Part shown: positions 54,606 to 61,960 of the stretch, one piece after another
Layout: every line of letters starts with the position of its first letter
How positions within the stretch are numbered: position 1 is the first letter of the stretch
Source of the DNA: JAGBWK01 sp964544595
GTDB taxonomy: Bacteria > Bacteroidota > Bacteroidia > Bacteroidales > Muribaculaceae
Direction of reading: 5' to 3'
DNA length: 61,960 nucleotides
Assembly: GCA_964544595.1 (NCBI GenBank)
Contig: CAZJBM010000016.1
Span: 1-61,960 of the forward strand
Position numbers and translations under genes: made by a program
Notes under the pieces: generated by a model
Seen by the model: the letters and a program-made list of their open reading frames with translations, nothing else
What the model was told of the DNA's origin: nothing
Databases searched by the model: none

Positions 54606-54935
54606 ATGGCAAATAAAAGAAAACTCAAAAAACAAATCAGATACATCTGCGGTGATGTCGCCGCTGAGTGCATATTGGCAAAACACTTCATTCCCGGTAT
54701 CGATAAAGAGAAAATCAATGAAGCGCTTTCACGCGTGGCTGCCCTTCAGGAAACAGCTCTTTCGCGCGCAAACGCGATATTCGATAAGGTGCCTCGCGAT
54801 TTCGCCAATGAAGGTGAGTATCGAAAAGCTCGCAATGAATATTACAACAAAGCATTCAAATCTCTTAATAAAGGGTTTGAGGCCGAGCTTGAGGTTATCG
54901 TGAAAGAAATGAATGGGGCTATGCCCAAAAAATAA
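54606..54935 (+). CDS. Small hypothetical protein
   Basis: A 109-residue basic, mainly helical protein (starts MANKRKLKKQIRYICGDVAAECI) without signal or membrane segment. It resembles conserved Bacteroidetes small proteins of unknown role. It follows thrC by 48 bp and ends just before a hairpin terminator. Confidence 0.7.
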   Translation: MANKRKLKKQIRYICGDVAAECILAKHFIPGIDKEKINEALSRVAALQETALSRANAIFDKVPRDFANEGEYRKARNEYYNKAFKSLNKGFEAELEVIVKEMNGAMPKK

Positions 54936-54949
54936 ACTTTTATAACTGA

Positions 54950-54987
54950 CGATTTTCGGGATGTGCTGAATCATGTCCCGAAAATCG
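54950..54987 (+). terminator. Hairpin after the 109-aa gene
   Basis: Perfect 12-bp stem CGATTTTCGGGA with TCCCGAAAATCG around a 14-base loop, followed by TATTGTTC rather than a clean T run. It covers the most upstream candidate start of the next gene. Confidence 0.55.
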
Positions 54988-55010
54988 TATTGTTCATTAA
55001 TACCCTAAGT

Positions 55011-55550
55011 ATGCGATTATCGGGTCTAATATTGAAAATGCTGGGCTGGCGCGTTAAGATAACAGTGCCTGACTATCCCAAATCGATTATATGCGTGGCT
55101 CCTCACACTTCTAACTGGGATTTCATTCTCGGAAAACTTGCTTACGCATCAGTAGGTAGAAAAGCCGGATTTCTGATGAAGAAAGAATGGTTTTTCTTCC
55201 CGCTCGGCCCGATATTCAAGTTAATGGGTGGCATACCGGTCGACAGGTTGAAATCGGGGCACGCTGTGGATAAGATTACGGCCCTGTTCAACAGCCGCGA
55301 GCAGATGAATCTCGCCATTACCCCCGAAGGGACGAGAAAGCGTACCGAACGTTGGAAAACAGGATTTCTCGCTATAGCTCGTCAAGCCGACGTCCCAATA
55401 GTGCTCGGAGCATTCGACTTTAAGGACAAGACGATATACGTGGAGCGAACATTTATTCCGACAGGCGATTTCGAGGCGGATATGAGGGCTATAAAAGATT
55501 ATTATAGCCAGTTCACAGCCAAATATCCCGATAAATTCACTACCGATTGA
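55011..55550 (+). CDS. 1-acylglycerol-3-phosphate acyltransferase-like protein
   Basis: A PlsC-type acyltransferase, 179 residues from ATG 55011. The HX4D motif is HTSNWD, followed by the glycine motif and TPEGTR (acyl acceptor/phosphate site). A GTG start at 54963 would add 16 residues but lies in the hairpin loop of the preceding terminator. It may act on lysophosphatidate or on a specialised lipid acceptor; this short form is common in Bacteroidetes. Confidence 0.8.
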   Translation: MRLSGLILKMLGWRVKITVPDYPKSIICVAPHTSNWDFILGKLAYASVGRKAGFLMKKEWFFFPLGPIFKLMGGIPVDRLKSGHAVDKITALFNSREQMNLAITPEGTRKRTERWKTGFLAIARQADVPIVLGAFDFKDKTIYVERTFIPTGDFEADMRAIKDYYSQFTAKYPDKFTTD

Positions 55551-55606
55551 TCGCGTATCGACTTCGTCTATAACCTATCTATTACCTCTATTATCTGTAT
55601 CCTCTT

Positions 55607-56419
55607 ATGTCAGTGAAATTCAAAATCGCTTCAATTCCCCTCAGAATGGTGTGGGCCGACCGAGACGAAAACCTCGCCAATATTACTAAAATCATGTCTT
55701 CACTACAAGGTGAAACCGACCTTGTTGTGCTTCCCGAGCTTTTCAGCACCGGTTTTTTGCAGGATATTGATGTGATAAGGTCGCTTGCAGAGGACAATGA
55801 CGGACCTACGATGCGCACTGTCGGCAAGCTCGCTGCTGACTACAATGTCGCGATGGCAGGCACGTTTTTATGTATAGAGGAAGGTAGAGTTTACAATCGC
55901 GGATTTATAGTCGAGCCGAGCGGTGAACGCTATTTTTACGATAAACGTCACCTGTTTTCGCTCAGTGCGGAGCATAACGTCTTTACACAAGGCACGCGTC
56001 TTCCCAAGGCTGTTAGATACCGTGGGTGGAATTTGTCGATGATAGTATGCTATGATCTTAGATTTCCCGCATGGTGTAGAAACCGCGACGCAAGCTCGTT
56101 ATACGATATTATGATAGTTCCGGCCAACTGGCCCACATCGCGCGGCTTCGCATGGCGACAGCTTCTCTCGGCCAGAGCTATCGAAAATCAGGCGGTTTAC
56201 GTTGGTGCTAATCGCGACGGCAGTGATGATTACGGAGATTATACCGATACGACTTTTATAATAAATCCCCTCGGTCTGACGATTTCGCAGAAAGATCCTT
56301 CGACAGGAATCTACTATGCTGAGGTTGATAAATCAGAGCTGGAGTTAATCCGCAAGAAATTACCATTTGGCAATGATGCGGATGATTTCGAGCTTGCGTG
56401 TCAGGAAATCAAGCGATAA
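55607..56419 (+). CDS. Carbon-nitrogen hydrolase, omega-amidase-like
   Basis: A 270-residue nitrilase-superfamily amidase with the Glu-Lys-Cys triad: Glu in LPELFSTGF, Lys in YDKRHLF and Cys in VCYDLRFP. The sequence resembles omega-amidase/YafV, which hydrolyses the amide of alpha-ketoglutaramate or related compounds, a repair reaction after transaminase side activity. Substrate identity is inferred from the subfamily. Confidence 0.85.
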   Translation: MSVKFKIASIPLRMVWADRDENLANITKIMSSLQGETDLVVLPELFSTGFLQDIDVIRSLAEDNDGPTMRTVGKLAADYNVAMAGTFLCIEEGRVYNRGFIVEPSGERYFYDKRHLFSLSAEHNVFTQGTRLPKAVRYRGWNLSMIVCYDLRFPAWCRNRDASSLYDIMIVPANWPTSRGFAWRQLLSARAIENQAVYVGANRDGSDDYGDYTDTTFIINPLGLTISQKDPSTGIYYAEVDKSELELIRKKLPFGNDADDFELACQEIKR

Positions 56420-56437
56420 GCTGATATTGTAAGGTGA

Positions 56438-56812
56438 CTAAAGGGTTGAGAGGTATCGCCCGAGCCATACACAGGCTATGCCTATTATGACGGTAAGAAC
56501 ACAGTAAAGAACAGACGTGGCGATTTCACCTTTCGCCCCGAGAACCCATATATCGTTGGCAAAAGCGGAGAAGGTGGTGAAACCTCCGCATATCCCGGTC
56601 ACTAAGAAAAGATTGTGACCGCTCGTAATTATCCCCGTTCGTTCAGATAATCCGCAAATAAGCCCTATCAGTAAGCATCCCGCAGCGTTCACGATAAAAG
56701 TGCCTGCGGGAAAAACGAATGGAAAGAGAGCTGCACTGAGCTTACCTACTAAGTATCGGCAACAGGTGCCTATGAAACCGCCAAGTCCGGCGATGAGCAT
56801 TTCCTTAATCAT
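56438..56812 (-). CDS. crcB: Fluoride efflux channel CrcB
   Basis: A 124-residue Fluc/CrcB channel with four helices: GGFIGTCCRYLVG, GTFIVNAAGCLLIG with the conserved Asn, and GGFTTFSAF. It forms a dual-topology dimer that exports fluoride. It follows a lipoprotein gene by 10 bp; no fluoride riboswitch is evident in the gap. Confidence 0.92.
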   Translation of the reverse strand: MIKEMLIAGLGGFIGTCCRYLVGKLSAALFPFVFPAGTFIVNAAGCLLIGLICGLSERTGIITSGHNLFLVTGICGGFTTFSAFANDIWVLGAKGEIATSVLYCVLTVIIGIACVWLGRYLSTL

Positions 56813-56822
56813 TGGTCAAATC

Positions 56823-57338
56823 TTACTCTTCCCAGTTAAAGTCGAGAGCGGTCAGAGTGTAATTCACTTTTACGCGGTCGTTCTGTGTAATCTTTGGCAC
56901 CAATATCGCATATCGCGAAATTGTCAACTTGTCAGACGCTCCTTCGATTTTGTTTTCGATACCGAGATTGAGAAGCCAGTTATAAACGTTGTCGCGAATA
57001 TTCTTCGTTAAAACATTGCGGCAAGTAACGACGCGGTAGTTATGGATAGAATAGTAAATTAGAAGAGTCTGGTCGGAGAAGTTTATTTTATCGTAGTGGT
57101 CGTTGAAGCCGAGAGGATCAGCGGGCAATTCATCCGACGAATTTACGATAACGAACTTGTCGTCCCAAGGACGGCATTTGTTTAAAAATTCGGTGTCAGA
57201 CTTCTCAAATGTTATCCCCGCGGGAACATATACCAAATTGATTGTCGCGTCAAATTCATAATTGGGTTCATCCTCGTTGTTATGGCAGCTTGTAAGGCAA
57301 AATATCACCCCAAGAAGCAGTAAGGTTAAATGTCTCAT
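56823..57338 (-). CDS. Predicted lipoprotein, unknown function
   Basis: A 171-residue protein with lipoprotein signal ending CLTSC (Cys18), then an Asn/Asp/Glu-rich linker and a mixed fold (YDKINFSDQTLLIYYSIHNYR). It is not recognised. It is upstream of crcB on the same strand. The link to fluoride is likely chance. Confidence 0.75.
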   Translation of the reverse strand: MRHLTLLLLGVIFCLTSCHNNEDEPNYEFDATINLVYVPAGITFEKSDTEFLNKCRPWDDKFVIVNSSDELPADPLGFNDHYDKINFSDQTLLIYYSIHNYRVVTCRNVLTKNIRDNVYNWLLNLGIENKIEGASDKLTISRYAILVPKITQNDRVKVNYTLTALDFNWEE

Positions 57339-57412
57339 CTACTCAACTGTTTTATTGATTTATTACTAAAACGCCATTTGCGTGGCATTATTGCCTTTGC
57401 GATACCGCTTAA

Positions 57413-57443
57413 TTGCTTTTTATCAGAATTGTCGCTATATTTG
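57413..57443 (+). promoter_or_regulatory. Promoter of the sigma-factor operon
   Basis: TTG at 57413-57415, 20-base spacer, TATATTTG at 57436-57443. This leaves a leader of about 150 bases before 57597. The 57339-57596 gap holds no other clear feature. Confidence 0.65.
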
Positions 57444-57596
57444 TATGGTATTGTGATAAGTAGTGTAAGAATTTGTCGTCCCGGATAAGAGCATAAATCA
57501 TTTTTTTTCAAAAATAATGTCACCTTTTCGTTTTAAGGTTCGTTATTAAGTCGAGATGTCTCTAAAAAACATTACTATTAACAATATTAAAGCAAA

Positions 57597-58022
57597 ATGA
57601 TAATGGAATCAGTTCAAGTATTAGTCCCGATTTTCGTGTGTGTGGTGCTCCCGGTAGCAATAGTGCTAATTGTATTTCTCGCGACAATTAACAGCGATAA
57701 TAAGAGAGCGCAGGTGTTGATAAAAGCTATTGAAGCCAACAATTCGATTGACGCCGATAAACTTGCCGACGCATTACGCAAACCTAAAAAGTCAGCGTGC
57801 GAGATCCTCAATTCGAGATTGCTTCGCGGATGTATCTTTTCCTTGATAGGACTATTTTTAGTCATTGTCGGGTTAGTGAATTGCATAGCAGGAACGGCGT
57901 TTGGTTCCGATCCGGTTACAGTGCCAATGGTCTTCGGGGGAATATCGTTAGCGATCGGTATAAGTTATCTTATCGTCTATTACGTAACGCGCAAGCAGTT
58001 AAATAATGGCGAAGATAAATAA
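57597..58022 (+). CDS. DUF6249-type membrane protein
   Basis: A 141-residue protein with an N-terminal membrane segment (residues about 7-30), a charged cytosolic linker (INSDNKRAQVLIKAIEANNS, repeated Lys/Asp) and two further C-terminal helices. It matches the DUF6249 pattern seen next to ECF sigma factors in Bacteroidetes. It ends four bases before the sigma gene and is likely part of its control. Confidence 0.65.
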   Translation: MIMESVQVLVPIFVCVVLPVAIVLIVFLATINSDNKRAQVLIKAIEANNSIDADKLADALRKPKKSACEILNSRLLRGCIFSLIGLFLVIVGLVNCIAGTAFGSDPVTVPMVFGGISLAIGISYLIVYYVTRKQLNNGEDK

Positions 58023-58025
58023 TCA

Positions 58026-58499
58026 ATGACTCGCGAACAGTTTATATCACATGTTGAGGGTACGCAGAAATCGTTTCGACGTTTTCTTGTGGCCCTCTGC
58101 TGCGGTAACACAATGATGGCCGACGATATAGCTCAGGACTCCTACATGAAGGCTTATCTTTCGTTTGAGAAATTTAATGGCAATGAAAACTTCAAGGCAT
58201 GGATCTATAAAATAGGATTCAATACGTTTGTAGACAATAAGCGCTCTGATAAGGTCCACGGAGAATATAACGAAGCTGCCAATTTAGTTTCGGATGAATC
58301 GGCCGACTCGGCGTTTCGCTATCAGGCATTGTATGCCGCATTGAATCTACTTCCCGCAAAAGAGCGCACTTCGGTGCTCTTATATTACATGGAAGGCTAT
58401 TCGATAAAGGAAATCGCCGGAATAGTGAACAACTCGGAAGACGCAATAAAGAAACATCTTTCGCGCGGCAGATCGCATCTGCGCGATTTATTAAAATAA
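58026..58499 (+). CDS. ECF RNA polymerase sigma factor
   Basis: A 157-residue sigma-70 family ECF factor. Region 2 includes MADDIAQDSYMKAYLSFEKF and ENFKAWIYKIGFN; region 4 includes LPAKERTSVLLYYMEGYSIKEIAGIV. It is short, as ECFs are. It sits between two membrane proteins with gaps of four bases or less, so they form one operon. The likely target is its own promoter and a small regulon. Confidence 0.9.
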   Translation: MTREQFISHVEGTQKSFRRFLVALCCGNTMMADDIAQDSYMKAYLSFEKFNGNENFKAWIYKIGFNTFVDNKRSDKVHGEYNEAANLVSDESADSAFRYQALYAALNLLPAKERTSVLLYYMEGYSIKEIAGIVNNSEDAIKKHLSRGRSHLRDLLK

Positions 58500-58503
58500 A
58501 GAT

Positions 58504-58878
58504 ATGGAAGAGAATAAATTAAAGGATATTTTCGCCTCATTTCAGCCTGATCTTACTCCCGATGATCACTTCATGTCAAGGATGATGAAGAATATCGCGA
58601 CAATAGATATGGTGAAACGTCATACGGCAGCAAAACATAGATGTAATAGAGTCGCTTTAGCGGCGGCTGCTATCGCGGGCTTTATCATGGGGGTCATACT
58701 TACTCTCCTCTACCCTGCCCTTGTCGGCTGGATTTCGTCTTTCGACTTGGCGTTGCCTCCTGTGGCTGGCTTCGACTGGCAGATAGTCGGGTGGCTGATA
58801 ATCGGGGCAATAAGCGTAATCTGCTCCCTCAATGTTTATGAACTGACGCTCGCCCGACTCGCCTCTTCTAAAACCTGA
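58504..58878 (+). CDS. Putative anti-sigma or sigma-associated membrane protein
   Basis: A 124-residue protein with a soluble N-terminal part (about 50 residues, FQPDLTPDDHFMSRMMKN) and two membrane helices. Placement after an ECF gene and the layout suggest an anti-sigma factor, but no zinc or ASD motif is seen. It may pair with the DUF6249 protein to sense the envelope. Not recognised by sequence alone. Confidence 0.6.
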   Translation: MEENKLKDIFASFQPDLTPDDHFMSRMMKNIATIDMVKRHTAAKHRCNRVALAAAAIAGFIMGVILTLLYPALVGWISSFDLALPPVAGFDWQIVGWLIIGAISVICSLNVYELTLARLASSKT

Positions 58879-58901
58879 ATCCAAATAGAATGTGTCTGTA
58901 T

Positions 58902-58945
58902 AAAAAACGGTGTCAACTACAAAGGTAGCTGACACCATTTTTTTA
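58902..58945. terminator. Terminator between sigma operon and pectate lyase
   Basis: Stem GGTGTCA/TGACACC with inner CTAC/GTAG, an A run on the left and seven T on the right. It can act in both directions. Confidence 0.85.
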
Positions 58946-58964
58946 GCAATTTATGCGCTCGATG

Positions 58965-61733
58965 CTATTTCACGACGATTTTCCGCGTGTAGTGTTTGTC
59001 GCTAATTCGGGTCGTTAGAATGTAAACCCCGCTGGAAAGAGATGCGGTCGATAACGGGAAGGTATATTCTGCTCCCGCTTCAAGATAGCCGAGAGGCAAT
59101 GTGGATATCAGGTTGCCTGAAATCGAGTAAATTGAGAGCATGACTTCGGCTGATTGAGGAACGGCAATCTTTATCAACTGCTCGTCAGAGCGACCTGATG
59201 ATGTCACATCAAACATCGCATCTGGCTTGTCGGTAAGGATCATCTGTACTGACGACTGTATGTTGCCTTCTTTGAGTTCGTATGGGCCGAGATCGCGTCC
59301 TAAGCCGTAGGTAGGCTGATATAGGAAGGGGAATTCTGCGGTAAACGGTAGGTCAATATCGCGGCCTGCGTCGATAAGTTTGCTTCCGCTCTTAAGACGG
59401 GCGAACTTAGTTGGCATTGAGCCGTCTTCACCGCGGGGAGCGAGCGCATCTGCCTCTTCAAGACTCTCGTAGTCGCTTCGGCTGAAATCGGTGATGACGT
59501 TGTTGAAGAATGTTTTCCCCTGGTTGGGTGTAACCCCGAGAGCGTTGTGGCTTTCGGTGCCTACTAATATTTCCTGACGTCCAAAGCATACATTGTTGTA
59601 AAACTCGGAGTTGGCGCCACCGCCCGACTCAAACATGAAGTCATAGCCATTGTCAAATGCGAGTCCTCCGACAACCACGTGACCCCCCTTGTGGCTATTG
59701 CAGTCAAAACCTTTGGTGGAGCCGGATTTATCACATCCGAAAGCAACGCAATTGTAAGCGTAGTGGACACCCTGCGAGCTTCCGCCGCTACCATTGCCTC
59801 CAAGTTTAATACCGTTGCCGTTACCGGAGAAGCCGGGGCCTTTGTCGAAATACTCATAGACCCATGTGTGGTCTTCGGCGTTGCCCGACTCCCATGCCCA
59901 ACATTCGATAAGATATACTGAGAAGTCGGTCTCATAAAGATCCCAGGCGTCGTCGCTGTTGCGCCATGCGCGGCAACGTATGAAGCGATTATCCTTGCCG
60001 TTATGCATCTTGCAGGCAAACCCGTCGGCATCACTACCGTAGTTCATGTCGAAGTCGCAATTATGGTGGCTGTCGCAGTCGATGATGTCGTTGTACGCGC
60101 AATATGAACCGTCATTTTTCGAGCCAAAACCGCTTGCTGAGAAATCGTGGCCGAAACCGAGTTGCAGGCCGGTGTCGAGATTGTAGCTGAATTCACATCG
60201 TTCGATACGGTTGTGACTGCCTTCAAGTTTAATGCCGTTGTCGGCCGCATGTGTGATATGCAACCCGTAAAGATGCCAGTAGTTACCGGTCAGAAGTATA
60301 CCCCGGTCGCCAACTTTGCTGCGGTCGCGGTTGCAGTCTATAAGCTGCTGCTCGAAGTCGAATATAGGCTGTTCATCTTCATAACCCCTTATAGTTATCG
60401 GTGCATCGGCTGTGCCGGAGTTTTTGATTCTTACGGTTAGCTTGCCGCTGCTGTCGCGCTGAGTGAAGTGGTATCGGCCGCCGCGGCAGTAAATCACGTC
60501 GCCCGGTAGCGCGGCGTTAACCGCTTTCTGGAGGTTGAGCCAAGGATGCTCAAACGATCCGTCGGCGGCATCGTCACCGTCAGGCGCAATGAAATATTCA
60601 AAATTATCGTTATCTGCCCCGCGTCCTTTCAATGTCATTGATTTGGTGGCTTCACCGCAAGTTGCGGTCAGAGTTTCCTCATAATCGGTATATGCGGCCG
60701 GAGTGAACGAGATTGTCAGCGCTTCGTTAATCATGCCGTCGGCATAAGGTAGTTTGATGGTTTTAGCTCCGTTCTCAAAGCTGAAATTACTATCGGCAGG
60801 GAGCGTGAGCGTCACTTCGCCAGCTTCCGGCTGTAGATATACGCCATTGACAGTGAGTTGTTTCGATTTTGTTGTTCCGACCGTGGTGTTTTTGAAGTCA
60901 ATCGTTGAAGCTGAGAATGATATGACAGGAACGGTCAGAGTAGTGAACGTAGCTTCACCGCGAGCCGATATTAGGTAGTTTCGAGCCTCAGAGTCTCCGT
61001 TGTACTCAAATGCGCATATTGAATATGTTTGTCCGGGATTGAGCCCTGATAGCTTATACGCTTCGATGTCGCTTGAGTCCAATACAATTACGTCATCAAC
61101 TTTCTTAGGGAAATTGCCGGAGAAAACGACTCCGTCGGTTGGTGCCCACGCGAAATTCTCCCCTTCGGAGTACGCGAGAACTCGCCCTTGGCCATTACCG
61201 CGTTTAATGGCGATTACTGCTCCGTCGCCCGTAAGGTCGGTTACAGTGATTACTGAAGGAATTGTAGGCTCTTGAGCCTGCTCTACATAGTTAATAGTTA
61301 TATCATCTACATATATGGTTGAGCTCTTACATGTAAATCTAACGATAACGGGATCTGACATGGATAGCGAAATCGAGTGTGACGCTGATCCGTAGGATGA
61401 CGATGACGACACATTGGTAGCGCCGACCTGAGTCCATGTGGTGCCTCCGTCGGCCGATGCTTCAACTACAAGTTGCTTGTTATTGCCAGAGCCGCGATGC
61501 TTGTATGCGACTGAAGTCACGCCCTTTAACGCGGGCGATGACAACGTGGCATTTCCTCCCATTGCGGCGCGGTAACTGCCGTTGTCTTTCTTGATTGTGA
61601 CACTGCCTGTGGTTGACCACCCTTCAGATACCTTACCCGACTCGAAATCTTCGGTAAGGGTATCGGCAATGGCCGAAAATGATATTGCAACGGCAAATGC
61701 AGCCGCGGCAAATCTCCTGATTTTGATATTCAT
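58965..61733 (-). CDS. Secreted PL9-like pectate lyase with T9SS sorting tail
   Basis: A 922-residue secreted protein: signal peptide (to about Ala23), an N-terminal beta-sandwich (about 24-150), an FN3-like region, an Ig-like module (ISFSASTIDFKNTTVG), then a right-handed parallel beta-helix (about 380-810) with SDADGFACKMHNG and NSDDAWDLYE, the calcium and lysine motifs of PL9 pectate lyases. The last 80 residues (SIYSISGNLI, ending KHYTRKIVVK) match the type IX secretion sorting domain. It would cleave polygalacturonate or another uronic acid polymer at the cell surface. No SusCD pair is next to it. Confidence 0.85.
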   Translation of the reverse strand: MNIKIRRFAAAAFAVAISFSAIADTLTEDFESGKVSEGWSTTGSVTIKKDNGSYRAAMGGNATLSSPALKGVTSVAYKHRGSGNNKQLVVEASADGGTTWTQVGATNVSSSSSYGSASHSISLSMSDPVIVRFTCKSSTIYVDDITINYVEQAQEPTIPSVITVTDLTGDGAVIAIKRGNGQGRVLAYSEGENFAWAPTDGVVFSGNFPKKVDDVIVLDSSDIEAYKLSGLNPGQTYSICAFEYNGDSEARNYLISARGEATFTTLTVPVISFSASTIDFKNTTVGTTKSKQLTVNGVYLQPEAGEVTLTLPADSNFSFENGAKTIKLPYADGMINEALTISFTPAAYTDYEETLTATCGEATKSMTLKGRGADNDNFEYFIAPDGDDAADGSFEHPWLNLQKAVNAALPGDVIYCRGGRYHFTQRDSSGKLTVRIKNSGTADAPITIRGYEDEQPIFDFEQQLIDCNRDRSKVGDRGILLTGNYWHLYGLHITHAADNGIKLEGSHNRIERCEFSYNLDTGLQLGFGHDFSASGFGSKNDGSYCAYNDIIDCDSHHNCDFDMNYGSDADGFACKMHNGKDNRFIRCRAWRNSDDAWDLYETDFSVYLIECWAWESGNAEDHTWVYEYFDKGPGFSGNGNGIKLGGNGSGGSSQGVHYAYNCVAFGCDKSGSTKGFDCNSHKGGHVVVGGLAFDNGYDFMFESGGGANSEFYNNVCFGRQEILVGTESHNALGVTPNQGKTFFNNVITDFSRSDYESLEEADALAPRGEDGSMPTKFARLKSGSKLIDAGRDIDLPFTAEFPFLYQPTYGLGRDLGPYELKEGNIQSSVQMILTDKPDAMFDVTSSGRSDEQLIKIAVPQSAEVMLSIYSISGNLISTLPLGYLEAGAEYTFPLSTASLSSGVYILTTRISDKHYTRKIVVK

Positions 61734-61788
61734 CGGTATATGAATTTAAGGTTATATGTTGCGTGAACTGAATGTCACACAATTGTCG

Positions 61789-61819
61789 CGAAATTACATA
61801 TATATTCACTATTCGCAAA
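61789..61819 (-). promoter_or_regulatory. Probable pectate lyase promoter
   Basis: Minus-strand TTTG (61819-61816), 19-base spacer, TAATTTCG (61796-61789), one base from consensus. Confidence 0.55.
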
Positions 61820-61860
61820 ATAAATGAGCTTATATATATGCCAATTAATAAAAATTGAAT

Positions 61861-61960
61861 ATTAGAGCCTGTGCCATAAAATCTGTTAAAGCTGAGGCGG
61901 TCAGCCATTGAACAGAGTTGTTCGTGTGATGAGGGAGTGTACTCGACGTACACGACTGAA
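61861..61960 (+). repeat. Right copy of the 100-bp inverted repeat
   Basis: Begins ATTAGAGCCTGTGCCATAAA and runs to the window end; 97 of 100 bases match the reverse complement of 255-354 by eye. It ends exactly where the sequence stops, consistent with a contig breaking in a multicopy element. Confidence 0.85.

Noticed and set aside
56813..56822. Fluoride riboswitch before crcB
   Set aside because: The gap is only 10 bases and no pseudoknot motif is visible in the upstream leader.
61633..61953. 106-codon minus-strand frame at the right end
   Set aside because: Overlaps the lyase signal peptide and the repeat in another frame; no family resemblance.

Overview
The window reads as one stretch of a Bacteroidales chromosome, moderately GC-rich. 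The evidence is: no Shine-Dalgarno-like sites before most starts; repeated promoter sites of the Bacteroidetes type (TTTG or TTG, about 19-20 bases, TAnnTTTG); an LpxC-FabZ fusion; an FtcD-cyclodeaminase fusion; and families largely confined to this phylum (DUF3127, DUF4924, DUF5723, DUF6249, a type IX sorting tail). A gut Muribaculaceae-like member is my inference and is not proven by the sequence. Both ends look like assembly or repeat boundaries: an almost identical 100-base sequence lies at 255-354 and, inverted, in the last 100 bases.

Layout. 390-6884 (minus) is a complete histidine degradation operon: ftcD/fchA fusion, hutU, hutH, hutI. 7081-7254 is a 57-residue unknown protein with a strong terminator. 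7406-16584 (plus) holds a RelA-type alarmone synthetase with a degenerate hydrolase site, a lipoprotein, holB, a HAD phosphatase, an AddB-like nuclease and hemW; rlmH faces back. 17235-24721 (plus) holds nadC, a TonB-type outer-membrane protein, a COG2509 flavoprotein, a short formate/nitrite-channel-like protein and a Ser/Thr kinase fused to a sulfatase-modifying-factor-like domain. 25000-28555 is thrS-infC-rpmI-rplT. 28684-31917 (minus) is the lipid A block lpxD-lpxC/fabZ-lpxA, divergent from a GT39-type glycosyltransferase that probably also decorates the envelope.

33877-43319 carries rsmG, a CvfB-like S1 protein, a DUF695 protein, a lipoprotein plus DUF5723 barrel pair, a DUF3127 protein with an SSB-like tail, glnS and a TPR protein. 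43391-46259 (minus) is DUF4924, menA-like, CPBP protease and MBL hydrolase. queD-queE follow, then a leftward set of two unknown proteins and a NUDIX hydrolase, and tRNA-Gln(CTG). 49223-56419 (plus) has rfbD, prfC, an aspartokinase with threonine synthase, an unknown small protein, an acyltransferase and an omega-amidase-like hydrolase. crcB and a lipoprotein lie on the minus strand. 57597-58878 is a compact ECF sigma operon with two membrane proteins. The window closes with a secreted PL9-like pectate lyase carrying a type IX sorting tail.

Most of this is core metabolism and information processing. The parts least explained by known biology are the kinase-SUMF fusion, the sigma factor operon, the lipoprotein/DUF5723 pair, the SSB-tailed DUF3127 protein, the small acidic protein near 7.1 kb, and the terminal inverted repeats. 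I found no CRISPR array, rRNA, prophage or intact transposase. I did not find a clear, wholly new system.
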